Shown: piece after piece, positions 1-9,049 of the stretch
How the letters are laid out: each line of letters begins with the position of its first letter
Numbering within the stretch: the stretch's first letter is position 1
Origin: Vombatus ursinus
Lineage: Eukaryota; Chordata; Mammalia; Diprotodontia; Vombatidae
Direction of reading: 5' to 3'
DNA length: 64,000 nt
Assembly: GCF_900497805.2 (NCBI RefSeq)
Contig: NW_020954562.1
Location: forward strand, 17,611,264-17,675,263
Notes under the pieces: model-generated
Seen by the model: the letters and a program-made list of their open reading frames with translations, nothing else
Databases searched by the model: none
What the model was told of the DNA's origin: nothing
Position numbers and translations under genes: made by a program

Positions 1-690
1 CTTAAAGTCCTCCAATGATGGAAAACTTACTACCTCCAAGGCGGCCCATTCCATTTTGAGACAATACTTATTGCTAGGAAAGTTTCCCTTTTATTGAACC
101 AAAATCTGTCAATCTGATCCTTCTATTAATTGGTTCAAGCAAAATAACTTGAATCCCTTTTCTATCCAAAACTTGAAGACAACTATCATATCCATCCCTA
201 AATGAACCCAAGCTAACAATCTCAGTTCATCCAGACAGTTTGCATATGGCCTGGGTTTTGAGTCCCTTGCCATATTGGGATCCCTACTCTGGATTTCTTC
301 CAAGTTTTTTGTGTCCTTTCCAAAATCTGGCACACAGAGCTAAAATGCTCAGTCCTTTTGTATTTCACAAAACCGTTAGTTAGTAACATCTTTTCCCCAA
401 ACCTCAATGTTCAGTTCTGAATTTGTGCAATTGAGTTTTTAAACTTCAAGCATAAGAATTTATATTTGCATTTACATTCCACCTCATTTGATTTAGTTGG
501 TCGAGAACTCTTTGAATTGTCATTGTATATCTAACATGTTAAGCAACAGCTTTTGGCATCTGAAAATTTAGTAACCATGCCATGTATATACTTTAATCAA
601 ATCATTGATAATCACTGAACAGAACAAAGACAAGATAATATCTCTGGAGCATTAAAGATTTCACTTCAAGTTAATGTCAATACATTAATC
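1..690 (-). mobile_element. CR1/L3-type LINE fragment, ORF2 RT to C-terminal region
   Basis: Read on the minus strand this follows the 3' half of a CR1/L3 LINE. It runs from the RT region (sequence matching a 'LIKFADDTKLGG'-like stretch near 560-600) to the ORF2 C-terminus near 1-100, where the reverse complement resembles the 'RKTFLAISIVSKWNGP...PSL' end of CR1 proteins. All frames are interrupted and several segments are missing, so this is an ancient dead copy. The left end runs off the window. The family assignment is by recognition; exact ends are uncertain. Confidence 0.62.
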
Positions 691-720
691 CCTTGGAAAC
701 AGGACTTAAACTTTAAGAAA

Positions 721-880
721 TATATATGTGTATGTGTGTATATATATATATATGGATGTATGTATGTGTGTATATATATGTATATATGTGTGTATATATA
801 TGTATATGTGTGTATATATGTATATGTGTGTGTGTATATATATATATATATGTATGTATGTATGCATGTATGTATTCCAA
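721..880. repeat. (TA)/(TATG)/(TG) compound microsatellite
   Basis: About 160 bp of mixed TA, TATG and TG units, ending in a run of TATG at 851-876. Short open frames rich in Tyr, Ile, Cys and Val across it are artefacts of the repeat. Confidence 0.95.
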
Positions 881-949
881 TTGGATTGATGGGAGTCAGA
901 GAACCTGGTTTGGAATCTTGGATCTGCTCAGTATGAGACAACAGTGTCA

Positions 950-1215
950 GTCAGACGACAAGCATTTATTAAATATTTACTATATGCTGAGCACTGCGCT
1001 AAACACTGGAGCTACAAGGAAAGGCAAAAACTTTGTTTTTGCCCTAAATGAGCTCACATTCTCATAGAGGAGACAACTAGCTATGAATAAGCAAGATATA
1101 TTCATATACATATTTTATGTAATATATATGTATATATATCATATATAAGAGGTAATTTCAGAGAAAAACACTGGAGGTCAGGACAATAGAACCAAGGTCT
1201 GCTTTCTGCTACATT
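950..1215 (+). repeat. Old long interspersed repeat, 5' part (family A)
   Basis: This begins with an 'aagcatttattaaatattta' type head, followed by 'ctacaaggaaaggcaaaaac' and 'gagctcacattctcatagag'. The same order of blocks occurs at 7316, 10135/10395, 23690, 34690, 52650 and 53875. I recognise it as a widespread old mammalian repeat but cannot name it with certainty. No coding capacity is visible. A short TA-rich stretch (1100-1145) interrupts it. Confidence 0.55.
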
Positions 1216-1540
1216 AATAGAAGCATAGCCTTTTTTTTTTTTTAAGGCAGTGATAACCACTGGTCAGACCACACCTGGAGTATTGCATTCAGTCCTGGGC
1301 ACCACATTTTAGGAAAGGCATTGAGAGCATCTCTTGTTTCTGCTCTCTACTCTCCAACCACAAGGCCATCAGCTTATTTCAGTCCCCTATCAACTCTTAG
1401 CTCTACCATCTCTAATTTTTCTCCCTGGCTTGATCCTCTCCATCCTCTTTATATAACTGCTAAAATAATTTTTGTAAAGCAATGGGTATGAATATGTCAT
1501 TTACCTACTCAGTAAATTCTAGTGACTCTCTATCACCTTT

Positions 1541-1779
1541 GTTGTTCAGTTGTTCTCAGTCATGTATGACTTTTTGTGAATCTGTTCGGGGTTTTCTTGG
1601 CAGAGATACTGGAATGGTTTGCCAGCTCATTTTACAGAGGAAGAAATTGAGTCAAACAAGGTTAAGTGATTTGCCCACGGTCACACAGCTAGCAAATGTC
1701 TGAAGCTAGATATGAACTCAGAAAGATGAGTTTTCTTGACTCCAGGCCCAGCACTCTATCCATTGTACCACCTAGCTGT
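1541..1779 (-). mobile_element. Mar1 CORE-SINE inserted in L2
   Basis: The reverse complement has the tRNA-like head ('agctaggtggtacaatggat'), the CORE ('cacagctagcaaatgtctga' on the plus strand) and the RTE/BovB-like tail ('ttgttcagttgttctcagtc' on the plus strand). It is flanked by 'tctctatcaccttt' (1527-1540) and 'tctctatcactttt' (1780-1793), a 13/14 target-site duplication that fixes the ends. Confidence 0.9.
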
Positions 1780-2280
1780 TCTCTATCACTTTTAGGATCA
1801 AATATATAGTCTTCTGTCTTGACTTTGGAAGTTCTTCATAAGCGGGTCCCAATTTACCTTTCTGAAGCTGTTATATAGGACACCCCTTCTTACACTCTGC
1901 ATTCAATCAGACTATGTTCCTCTAACAACACCCTTCAAGTCTGGTCTCTCTGTCTTTGTGCTGGCTCTCCCCCATGCCTGGAATGCAACCCCACTTCTTA
2001 GAATTCCTCATTTTCACAAAAGCTGTACTTAAATGCCATCATCCTTGTGAAGCCTTTCCTGACAGCCCCATCTACTAGTGCCCTGCCCTTCCCCCAATTA
2101 CTTTGCATTAATTTGTATGTATTTGTTATCTACATCTACACAAATACACACACACACACACACAGAGACTTGTCTCTCTAACAGAATGTAACCTCCTTAA
2201 ACAGAGGAATTTTCTTTTTTTGTGTTGTTCTTCCCAGTGCTTAACACGGTGGCTGGCCTTTATTCTGTGCCCTAACATTT

Positions 2281-2437
2281 TTTTTTTTTTTGGCTGAGGC
2301 AATTAGGGTTAAGTGACTTGCCTTGCCCAGGGTCACACAGCTAGCAAGTGTCAAGTGTTTGGTCTGAAGTCAGATTTGAACTCAGGTCCTCCTGACTTCA
2401 GAGCCGGTGCTTTATCCACTCCACCACCTAGCTGCCC
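2281..2437 (-). mobile_element. WSINE1-type SINE inserted in L2
   Basis: A short SINE with a T run at 2281-2291 (its 3' oligo(A) on the other strand), then 'ggctgaggcaattagggtta', the CORE block 'gggtcacacagctagcaagt', and the tRNA-like head ending 'gctgccc'. It is flanked by an exact 16 bp duplication 'ctgtgccctaacattt' at 2265-2280 and 2438-2453. It lacks the L2- or RTE-like tails of its relatives; an oligo(A) end suggests L1 mobilisation. Confidence 0.92.
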
Positions 2438-2546
2438 CTGTGCCCTAACATTTACTAAGTGCTTGTTGATTAAATGATTGAAAAGCTGAAGAGTGTCTAG
2501 AGGATGACAAACAGGGTAGTGAAGGAATTTAACGATTTACTTATTT

Positions 2547-2635
2547 CACAAGATCCTCATAGCAATTCTTTGAGGAGAACAAAACAGACATTATTACCCT
2601 CTCTTTACAAAAAAGAAAACTGAGGGTCAAAGATG
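2547..2635 (-). mobile_element. MIR fragment
   Basis: 'caagatcctcatagcaattc' and 'aaaactgagggtcaaagatg' correspond to the tail and CORE edge of a MIR on the minus strand. It is badly decayed. Confidence 0.5.
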
Positions 2636-2654
2636 AATGAAGTGCTGTGGATAT

Positions 2655-2875
2655 TTAGCATCTCTGAGCCTCAGTTTCCTCATCTATAAAATAATGGGGT
2701 TGGACTAGATTTTATATTTTAAAATAAAGTTTTGTTATTTTTTTTCAGTGTTAAGAACCACTCTTAGCTTGCAGGACATACAAAAACAAGTCAATGGTTG
2801 GATTTGGCCCGCAGATCATACTTTGCCAACCCCTGGTCCTTAAATATCTCTCCTAGCTCTAGGCCTTATGAACCC
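2655..2875 (+). mobile_element. MIR3/Ther-2-type SINE, split by a hAT MITE
   Basis: 'cctcagtttcctcatctata' and 'ggggttggactagattttat' form the CORE edge and CR1/L3-like tail. The tail resumes after the MITE as 'ctcctagctctaggccttat' (2854-2873). The tail shared with CR1/L3 is the established feature that separates MIR3/Ther-2 from MIR. Confidence 0.6.
2740..2843 (-). mobile_element. hAT (Charlie-like) nonautonomous DNA transposon fragment
   Basis: The reverse complement begins 'caggggttggcaaagtatga' and contains 'gcgggccaaatccaacc', then 'agctaagagtggttctta'. These are the hallmarks of a common mammalian hAT MITE. Only one terminus is clear. Confidence 0.65.
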
Positions 2876-2989
2876 CTCACTTCAAAATCCCTGGTTTAGT
2901 AAGGATAGCAGGATCTCCTGAGTCCTAATGCAGTCTTCTCTCCCCTGCCCTCAGGCTGATTTTTTTTAAACCCCTAAGTGAATTTTCAA

Positions 2990-3420
2990 AAATATTTTCG
3001 TAATCATGTGCTAGTCATGTTTTTCTGTTAGAATAGTTCACTTAGTGATTTCTTTCACTATTGCTAATATTTATTTTTTTTAAACAGACAGTTACGGTGC
3101 TCTGGAATGACATATTATTTCTTCTTAGTGCAGTATTAGTTTGCCTCTGGTATACTCATTCACCTCAAATCAAAGTGATTTAATGGAATTTGTGAATAAG
3201 TATTCTGAAGGTAGCATTATATAGGCTTCATTTTACCTCAGAGCAATTTTGGTACGGCTGTGATATATTGTGGAAAATGAAGTCCTGTAATGGAAACCCT
3301 GACAGAACATTAACTGAAAAAGTGCATGTGAACTAATTGATTGTCCCAGTGAAATTAATGGGAAATTAGAAGGTGGGGGAGTTTTGGGGTGGCTGCAAAT
3401 TAGTTTTCTAGTGGAGCATG
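2990..3420. other. Repeat-free AT-rich block, candidate conserved noncoding sequence
   Basis: I see no repeat or open frame here. The block holds homeodomain-type TAATTGATT (about 3334) and ATTAATGGGAAATTA (3354-3368), set among sequence that looks undecayed. It could be a regulatory element; nothing in the sequence alone proves it. Confidence 0.25.
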
Positions 3421-3429
3421 AGCTATAAT

Positions 3430-3535
3430 ATTCATAGAGTCTTAGAGCTGGAGTGGGACTTAGAGGTCACACAGTCTAACCACTTTATTTTACAGCTGAG
3501 GAGGCAGAGAGGATCAAGATTTGAGTTGGAGAGAA
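3430..3535 (-). mobile_element. MIR3/Ther-2 fragment
   Basis: 'tcatagagtcttagagctgg' and 'cacagtctaaccactttatt' match the CR1/L3-derived tail in reverse orientation, followed by a short piece of CORE. Confidence 0.55.
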
Positions 3536-3629
3536 GAAAGTGTGGTAGGTATATGAAAACATAGAGGCCTATTTTTTTTTAAATTTCTAGCATTTAGCCT
3601 AATTTCTGGTACATCAGAGGTGCTTAAAA

Positions 3630-3905
3630 ATAATAACAATAACAATAAATAGCTAATATTGCCACAGTGCCTACTATGTGCCAGAAACTATGTTAAGAGA
3701 TTTACAAATATTATTTCATTTGATCCTTATAATAACTCTGCTAGGTAGCTGCTATCATTATCCCTCTTTTATAGTTGAGGAAACTGAAGCCAAGGTTAAG
3801 TGACTTGCCCGAGGTTACTCAGCTAAGAAGTATCTGCAGCCAAATTTGAACTCAGATCTTCCTGATTCCAGGCTCTATGGACCATTGTACCACTTAGCTA
3901 CCTCA
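3630..3905 (-). mobile_element. Near full-length MIR/Ther-1-type SINE
   Basis: On the plus strand, in order: the L2-like tail 'cctactatgtgccagaaact', then 'ttatccctcttttatagttg', the CORE 'agtgacttgcccgaggttac', and the tRNA-like head to 'ccattgtaccacttagctac'. A short forward L2/MIR tail precedes it at about 3584-3629. Confidence 0.8.
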
Positions 3906-3935
3906 TGAATTAAAAAAAAATATTTATTGACTTGA

Positions 3936-4085
3936 CTTAACCTCTTGGTGTCCTAAGTAATTCTTTAAGAACATGTTTTATAGGAACCTAGATATGAATT
4001 GGAGAAGAAAGTTTCTGGACCAGAAACCAATGGCAAATAACAGTCCAAACAAATCCAAAAGCAACAGCAACAAATCAAGGCCCAG
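3936..4085 (+). mobile_element. Decayed SINE tail of the 'gacctgcattgg' type plus A-rich sequence
   Basis: 'cctaagtaattctttaagaa' resembles the 'attctctaagactataagtt' tail seen better at 15760-15845 and 50150-50235. The rest is A-rich and unassigned. Confidence 0.35.
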
Positions 4086-4109
4086 AAACTTTACATGACT
4101 TGCTCAAGG

Positions 4110-4265
4110 TTACATGGAATGGGATCATAGATTTAGTGTTAGAAAGGACCTTCAAGATGATCTAGTTCAGCCACCTCATTTTACAAATGAGGAAACTGAG
4201 GTTCAGAGTTATAAAGGTGGTAACAGAAGTGCAAATTTAACATATTTTCTGATTCCAGATCTCCT
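4110..4265 (-). mobile_element. MIR3/Ther-2 SINE
   Basis: 'gatcatagatttagtgttag', 'gatgatctagttcagccacc' and 'ttttacaaatgaggaaactg' give the CR1/L3-like tail and CORE on the minus strand. The tRNA-like part is mostly lost. Confidence 0.7.
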
Positions 4266-4361
4266 TTAAGCTTAATTTATCTACCTTTCTGTTTCTCACT
4301 TTCACTCCTACTATAGTGTTAATGTGCATGAATCTGTTGAGTTGGAAGGGATATTAGAAGT

Positions 4362-4476
4362 CATCTATAAAATGAGCTGAAGAAGGATATGACAAACCAC
4401 TCCAGTTTCGGTGCCAAGAAAAGCCCAAATGGGGTCAGAAAGAGTTGTACATGACTGAAAAATGACTGAACAAAGC
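4362..4476 (+). mobile_element. Mar1 SINE, 3' fragment
   Basis: 'aaaatgagctgaagaaggat' through 'caaatggggtcagaaagagt' to 'gactgaaaaatgactgaaca' is the CORE edge and RTE/BovB-like tail of Mar1. The 5' half is missing. Confidence 0.82.
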
Positions 4477-4629
4477 TCAGTCTCCAACTCCTACAAAAAT
4501 CTCCCCCCAACATCCCTAACAGGTAATCTTTCTTTCATTTAATACTTACAGTTACAGGAAACTCACTGATTACCAAGGCAGTGGTTGCTGGATGGTTGCT
4601 GGATAACTCAAGATATTAGAAAGTTATTC

Positions 4630-5275
4630 TTAGTACTAACGATAATAATAGCAAACATTTATATGATACTTTAAGGTTTGCAAAGCACTTTATAAATACT
4701 ACCTCATTTTATTCTCACAACAATGCTGGGAGGGAGGTGCTATTATTACCTGCATTTTACAGATGGAGAAACAGGATTAAGAGGGTTAATAATGAAGAGT
4801 GAAAGGAGCAGAACCAAGAAAACATTGTACATGGTAACAACAATGTGGTTTAAGAATAACTTTGAGTGAACAAGTCATTTTGGTTATTATAAATACCTAA
4901 ATTAACTACAACAGACATGTGAAAGAAGATGCTACCTGTATCCAGAGAAAGAACTGATAAATGGAAGTATGTATAGAATGATTTTAAATATATGTGCATA
5001 TTTATGTATACATACATACATATTTACACATACATTATATATATATGTATAGATGTATGTAAACCTAATAGATTTACAGCTTCATGCACAATCATCTTTT
5101 TTTCTATTCATTATGAAAAATGTTTATTTTATTTCTTAAGTCAGAATAAAATAAATTTTTAAAGGTGGGAGGGGTTCTGCCAATGTTCATACAGCTAGGA
5201 AGTGTTTGAGGCTGGGTTTGAATTCAGGTCTTCCTGACCCCAAGTCCAGCACTCTATTCACTGCACACACATCTG
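4630..5275 (-). mobile_element. MIR/WSINE-class SINE split by an L1 3' end
   Basis: The tail and CORE lie at 4640-4795 ('ggtttgcaaagcactttata', 'cctgcattttacagatggag'), stopping at 'agagggtta'. The remainder of CORE and tRNA-like head resume at 5172-5275 ('catacagctaggaagtgttt', 'aattcaggtcttcctgaccc'). The interrupting 370 bp is an L1 3' end. 'gagggttaa' / 'gaggggttc' may be the decayed duplication. Confidence 0.7.
4795..5165 (+). mobile_element. 5'-truncated L1, 3' UTR only
   Basis: 'gagcagaaccaagaaaacat', 'tgtatccagagaaagaactg', 'ataaatggaagtatgtatag' and the A-rich end 'aataaaataaatttttaaa' are marsupial L1 3' UTR blocks. The same subfamily ends at 26814-27178. TA-rich sequence at 4985-5060 is internal. 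Confidence 0.7.
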
Positions 5276-5289
5276 CCATCTTGATTAAC

Positions 5290-5515
5290 CAAACATCTAC
5301 TTTAGTGTTTTGTCTGCCCACTGAAATTAGTTTTATCCTCTAGAAGAACAATAAAAACCTAACCTGCACCCTCTTCTACATGACAGTACTTCAAACATTT
5401 CAAAACAGTTAACAAATTTCCTCTTAATCTTTCTTCCTCTATGTGAAATATCCCCAGTTCCTCCAAGCATTCTTCATGACATAGTTCTCAGTCTCCTTAT
5501 TATCATGAGTCTTCA
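5290..5515 (-). mobile_element. CR1/L3 fragment
   Basis: The plus strand 'cctcttctacatgacagtac' followed by 'ttcaaacatttcaaaacagt' and 'gaaatatccccagttcctcc' matches, in reverse, the CR1/L3 ORF2 segment just before its C-terminus, as in the copies at 1-690 and 8335. Confidence 0.55.
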
Positions 5516-5559
5516 ATATCCTTGGCTTTGAAGTGACAAGGATTTTTTGTTTAAGAGGT

Positions 5560-6075
5560 CTAGCCCAGGGTAGTGATGGAGATTTTCAGTGGGAGCTAAA
5601 TTCTCACTCACCCTGTTATTTACTTTGGGCTAGCCTTTTGCACCCTCTCCTTCACTTAGATATATATGAAGACAAAGGATGAACTTTGATTCTTTAGGAG
5701 TCAAGTGATGCTATCATCATAATTCAAAGTAGGATTTTCTTTTTGCATGTATTTTATATGTGTAAGGAAAGCATACACAGATAGGAGAGAGGTAGGAGTT
5801 CATCTTATACATATGCATTTTTTTCATCTCACTTCCTTCTGATATTCAGTCCCAAATACTTTATAATGTGGTACCTGGTAGGGAAGTCAAATGAGGTAGG
5901 TGGAGAGGATAAGATGGAGGAGGAGATGGTTTCTGGCAGGGCAAATTTTTCAGTTCCTCCAAAATCAGATATTAGGTAGATACATAATCTGTTTTTTATT
6001 TAGGGGGAACTCTACTCTCTACCACTGCCTCAGGGGAAAATTAGCTGATGAAAACAAACTAACAAACTAACAAAC
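5560..6075. other. No recognisable feature
   Basis: Mixed AT-rich sequence with no repeat family or frame that I can support. A (CAAA/CTAA)-like run lies at 6055-6080. Confidence 0.4.
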
Positions 6076-6079
6076 AAAA

Positions 6080-6248
6080 CATAGGATCACAAAACTAGTA
6101 CTTTAAGAGACTTTAAAGGTCATTTTGTCCAATTCCCTCATTGAGGTTAAGTGACTTTCTCAAGGTCACACAGGTAATAAGTGACAGAGCTTGGATTTGA
6201 AATTAGGTCCTTTAATTGAAAGTTCAGCACTATTTCCACCATACCATA
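6080..6248 (-). mobile_element. MIR3/Ther-2 SINE
   Basis: 'aggatcacaaaactagtact' and 'gtcattttgtccaattccct' (tail), then 'ttaagtgactttctcaaggt' (CORE) and 'cagcactatttccaccatac' (head), read as the minus strand. Confidence 0.72.
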
Positions 6249-6360
6249 CTATTTATCAACAGTCAAGATCTTTAGCTATATAGTGAGCTATTAGTATTGC
6301 TACAGCTAAGCAACAAAAACTGTTGATGTTCATTAGTGTTTTAATGTATGGAGAATGCTA

Positions 6361-6389
6361 TGTATATATATATATATATATATATATAC

Positions 6390-6420
<31 letters not shown>

Positions 6421-6451
6421 CAGAGAGAGAGAGAGAGACAGAGAGAGAGAG
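6361..6451. repeat. (TA)n then (GA)n microsatellite
   Basis: Roughly 45 bp of TA/TATG followed by 45 bp of GA with CA interruptions. It borders the MIR to its right and may have grown within its tail. Confidence 0.95.
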
Positions 6452-6670
6452 ACCTCATTTGATTCTCACAACCATCTAATCAAGTAAGTGTTCTAGTTAT
6501 TATTAACCCAATCTTAATAGACAAATAAACTGAGGTTGAGGGAGGTTTCAAATGACTGGCCTAAGGTCACACAGCAAGTAAGCACCAGAAGCAACCAGAT
6601 GTGGTCTGCCAAGGACAGAGGCTTCAAACCCAGGTCTTCCTGACTCCAAATCCAGCATTCTGTATTCACC
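6452..6670 (-). mobile_element. MIR/Ther-1 SINE
   Basis: 'cctcatttgattctcacaac' (tail), 'actggcctaaggtcacacag' (CORE) and 'caggtcttcctgactccaaa' (tRNA-like part) on the plus strand, so the element is on the minus strand. A roughly 25 bp insertion near 6580-6610 widens the CORE. Confidence 0.72.
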
Positions 6671-6674
6671 AACT

Positions 6675-6868
6675 GATAGTGGCAAAGAACCTTGGATGTG
6701 GCATCAGAGAATCTGAATTCAAGTCCTGACCCTGTCCCTAGCTGGACAGTCTTGGTCAAGTCACAATTTCACTCAGTTTCATTTTCTTCATCTATTAAAT
6801 GGGAATAATGACACATACCACCCACCTTACATCATCGTTGTAACTAAAGTACTTCATAGATGTCACAG
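6675..6868 (+). mobile_element. MIR SINE
   Basis: 'tggcatcagagaatctgaat', 'cttggtcaagtcacaatttc' and 'tctattaaatgggaataatg' follow the MIR order. It lies head to head with the preceding copy. Confidence 0.65.
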
Positions 6869-6869
6869 C

Positions 6870-7093
6870 ACCATATAGAGGATGAAATATTTTGTAGCCA
6901 TGTAAGACCTGGTTCAAATTCTTAGTAATGACGACAATTTTAAGAATCCTTCCTTTGGTACTTACTACCTGTGGGGCTTTAAATAAGTCATTTAACCTTT
7001 GTGGGCCTCAGTTTCACCATCTGTAAAAGAAAGAGATTGGACTAGAAAACCTCAAAGTTTCCTTCTAGCTATAGACCTATGATCCTATCATCT
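6870..7093 (+). mobile_element. MIR3/Ther-2 SINE
   Basis: 'taaataagtcatttaacctt', 'gggcctcagtttcaccatct' and 'gagattggactagaaaacct', ending 'ctagctatagacctatgatc', give CORE plus CR1/L3-like tail. Confidence 0.72.
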
Positions 7094-7227
7094 TGTGTGT
7101 GTATATATTATATGTATGTACACATATAGACACATGTATCTTGCTTGATTTCATGAGACCACTTTTGATCACTGAAACCCAGAATTCTCCAAGGTCACCT
7201 GGTCCAACCCATTCTTGAGTCACTTGC

Positions 7228-7312
7228 TATTATTGTTATACAATTGTTATACAATAACAATTGTTATACAACTATATACAATCACAATTGTTATACAATT
7301 GTTATACAATCA
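7228..7312. repeat. Palindromic minisatellite, 11-12 bp TTGTTATACAA units
   Basis: About six copies of the near-palindrome TTGTTATACAA(T) in tandem, with one altered unit ('actatatacaatc'). Unit and array can both pair with themselves, so a hairpin origin is plausible. It abuts the long family A repeat. Confidence 0.85.
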
Positions 7313-7315
7313 AGT

Positions 7316-8215
7316 CAAGTCAACAAGTATTATTTAGCACTTCCTATGTACTAGGCACTATATTAAATGCTAGGGATACAAAGAAAGGCAAAAACAAACA
7401 AACAAAAAACCCTCCTGAACCCTCCTGGTGATCACGATCTAGTGGGGGAGACAATATGCAAACAAGTACTTGGAACAAAACAGGTACAGGACAAATTAGA
7501 GATAATCTTGGAGGAGGCAATTAAGATTAAGGAGGCCTGGGAAAAGCTTCTTGCAGAAGGTAAAACTTTAGCTGAGACTTGATGGAGGCCTGGGAAAACA
7601 GGAAGCAGAGAGTTCGAGAAGATAGGGGAAATCTAGAGGATTTGATATTTGATCCTGGAGGTAATAGGAAATCATTGATGTTCATTAAATGGGGGAGGGG
7701 TGACATGGTCAGACTTGCTCCTGAGACCTGTTTGAGAACTGAATCAAATTGGATTGGAGTAGGGAGAAATGTGAGACAGAGAGACCAACTAACAGGCTGT
7801 TGAAATAGTCCAAATGATGAGATGATAAAGGCCTGGACCAGGGTGGTGGCATTATCAGAGGAGAGAAAGGGGCGTATACAAGAAAGGTAGAAACAACAAA
7901 ACTTGGCAATGGTTTGGCCAGATGAGAATGAGAGAGACTAAGGAGTTACAGATGACAATTGGGTTGTAAGCTTGGGTTTTATTTGGAGGATATCCTCAAC
8001 AGTAATAGAACAGTTAGGAAGAGGGTTGAGTTTTGGGGTGGGGGGAAGGAAAATGAATGAGTTCAGTTTTAGGTATATCAAGTTTGAGATGTTATAAAGA
8101 CATCCAGTTCAAAATGTCCAGTAGGCAGTTAGAGTTACAAGCTGGGAAGTCAGGGGAAAGGTTAGAGCCAGATAAATAAATCTGAGAATCATCTGCGTAG
8201 AAGATGATCATTGAA
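7316..8215 (+). repeat. Old long interspersed repeat (family A), most complete copy
   Basis: About 900 bp. In order it shows a MIR-like head ('gcacttcctatgtactaggc'), 'aaagaaaggcaaaaacaaac', 'gatcctggaggtaataggaa', 'gaatcaaattggattggagt', 'aggctgttgaaatagtccaa', 'gccagatgagaatgagagag', 'gacatccagttcaaaatgtc' and 'agtaggcagttagag'. Blocks recur in the same order at 23690-25010 and partly at four other sites. No long frame, terminal repeat or poly(A) is evident. I recognise it as an old mammalian family but do not name it. Confidence 0.62.
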
Positions 8216-8334
8216 TCCTTGGCAGCTGTTGTGACCACCAAGCGAAATAGTATAGAATGAATTCTTGGTTAGTTGTGGGTTATAACGGAAAGCCTTTGAG
8301 ATTCCCTTCACGTCTACAATTCTGTCATCAGGAA

Positions 8335-8560
8335 TCCCTACAAATGGTCATCTAGTTTCCACTTAGAGCACCTGAGCAGTACATTCCACCTTTGGAACAC
8401 TCTAATTGTTAGGAAATTTTCCCATATATTGAACTGAAATATGCTTGTCTGGAACCACTACCTATTGTTCCTAGTTCCTGGCTTCTGGAGAAAAGCAGAA
8501 CAAGTTATCTCCTCTTTTTCCAGCTCTACCTTTGATGACAGAGATCTCAAAAGTTCAATG
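8335..8560 (-). mobile_element. CR1/L3 fragment
   Basis: 'agtacattccacctttggaa', 'ctctaattgttaggaaattt' and 'ccacctattgttcctagt'-like sequence are the reverse of the CR1/L3 ORF2 C-terminal region. Sequence from 8560 to about 8640 may be a decayed continuation. Confidence 0.6.
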
Positions 8561-8854
8561 ACCATTCCTTTTCCATTCCCTTTCTATATAACATTTTCTA
8601 TCTTCTCAACAAGGGCTTCTGACCTCCCAAAAAAGGCACTTTGTTACTTTTTTTTTTTTTGGTTTGTTTGTTTTCCCTTTGAAACATTTCTTTCCTTCTC
8701 CCAAGGAATATTTCACTATTCCTAATTACCTGAAAAGCATAGATGTTTTCCTCTAGCCAGCTCATTTTCTTCTTCAGTAGGGATCCTGACTTGTATTTTG
8801 TGCATATGTAGCTATTATCTAACACCTGTAGAGACACAAACATTGCATATTCAT

Positions 8855-9045
8855 GGGATTGTAGGACCATAGATTTAGAGCTGAAAGGGACCTTAGAAGT
8901 CAGAGAGTTTAGCATTTTCATTTAACAGATGAGGGAACTGAGGCACAGACTGATGATAAATGATTTACCCAACCAACGTCACACAGCTAGTAGGCGTCTG
9001 AGGTGGAGTTTGAACCCATTTTTCCTTGACTAATTGTAAAGCTGG
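8855..9045 (-). mobile_element. MIR3/Ther-2 SINE
   Basis: 'ggaccatagatttagagctg', 'aaagggaccttagaagtcag', 'taacagatgagggaactgag' and 'gtcacacagctagtaggcgt' run through tail and CORE to the tRNA-like part on the minus strand. Confidence 0.8.
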
Positions 9046-9049
9046 CCTT

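Larger units (their letters stand above)
1336..2486 (+). mobile_element. L2 LINE 3' region carrying two SINE insertions
   Basis: Blocks typical of L2 ORF2 end and 3' UTR appear in order: 'gtctttgtgctggctctccc', 'gaagcctttcctgacagccc', 'agaatgtaacctccttaaac' and the end 'gtgcttgttgattaaatgat'. It is interrupted by a Mar1 at 1541-1779 and a WSINE1 at 2281-2437, both with target-site duplications, and by a short (CA)n at 2147-2164. It is 5' truncated and has no intact frame. Confidence 0.72.
1250..2530 (+). mobile_element. CR1/L3 fragment split by an L2 insertion
   Basis: 1253-1340 matches the CR1/L3 ORF2 segment that encodes a 'LVRPHLEYC..F'-like motif ('actggtcagaccacacctgg', then 'gcaccacattttaggaaagg'). 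The directly following CR1 sequence resumes only at about 2487-2527 ('agctgaagagtgtctagagg', then 'gacaaacagggtagtgaagg'). The intervening 1.15 kb is an L2 3' region, so an L2 copy landed in this CR1 copy. The adjoining 'cattgagag' / 'gattgaaaag' may be a decayed target-site duplication. Confidence 0.6.

Noticed and set aside
726-1067. 113-codon Tyr/Val/Cys-rich frame
   Set aside because: It is the translation of a TA/TATG/TG microsatellite running into an old repeat.
7228-7312. CRISPR-like repeat array
   Set aside because: Units are contiguous with no spacers, and the genome is eukaryotic.
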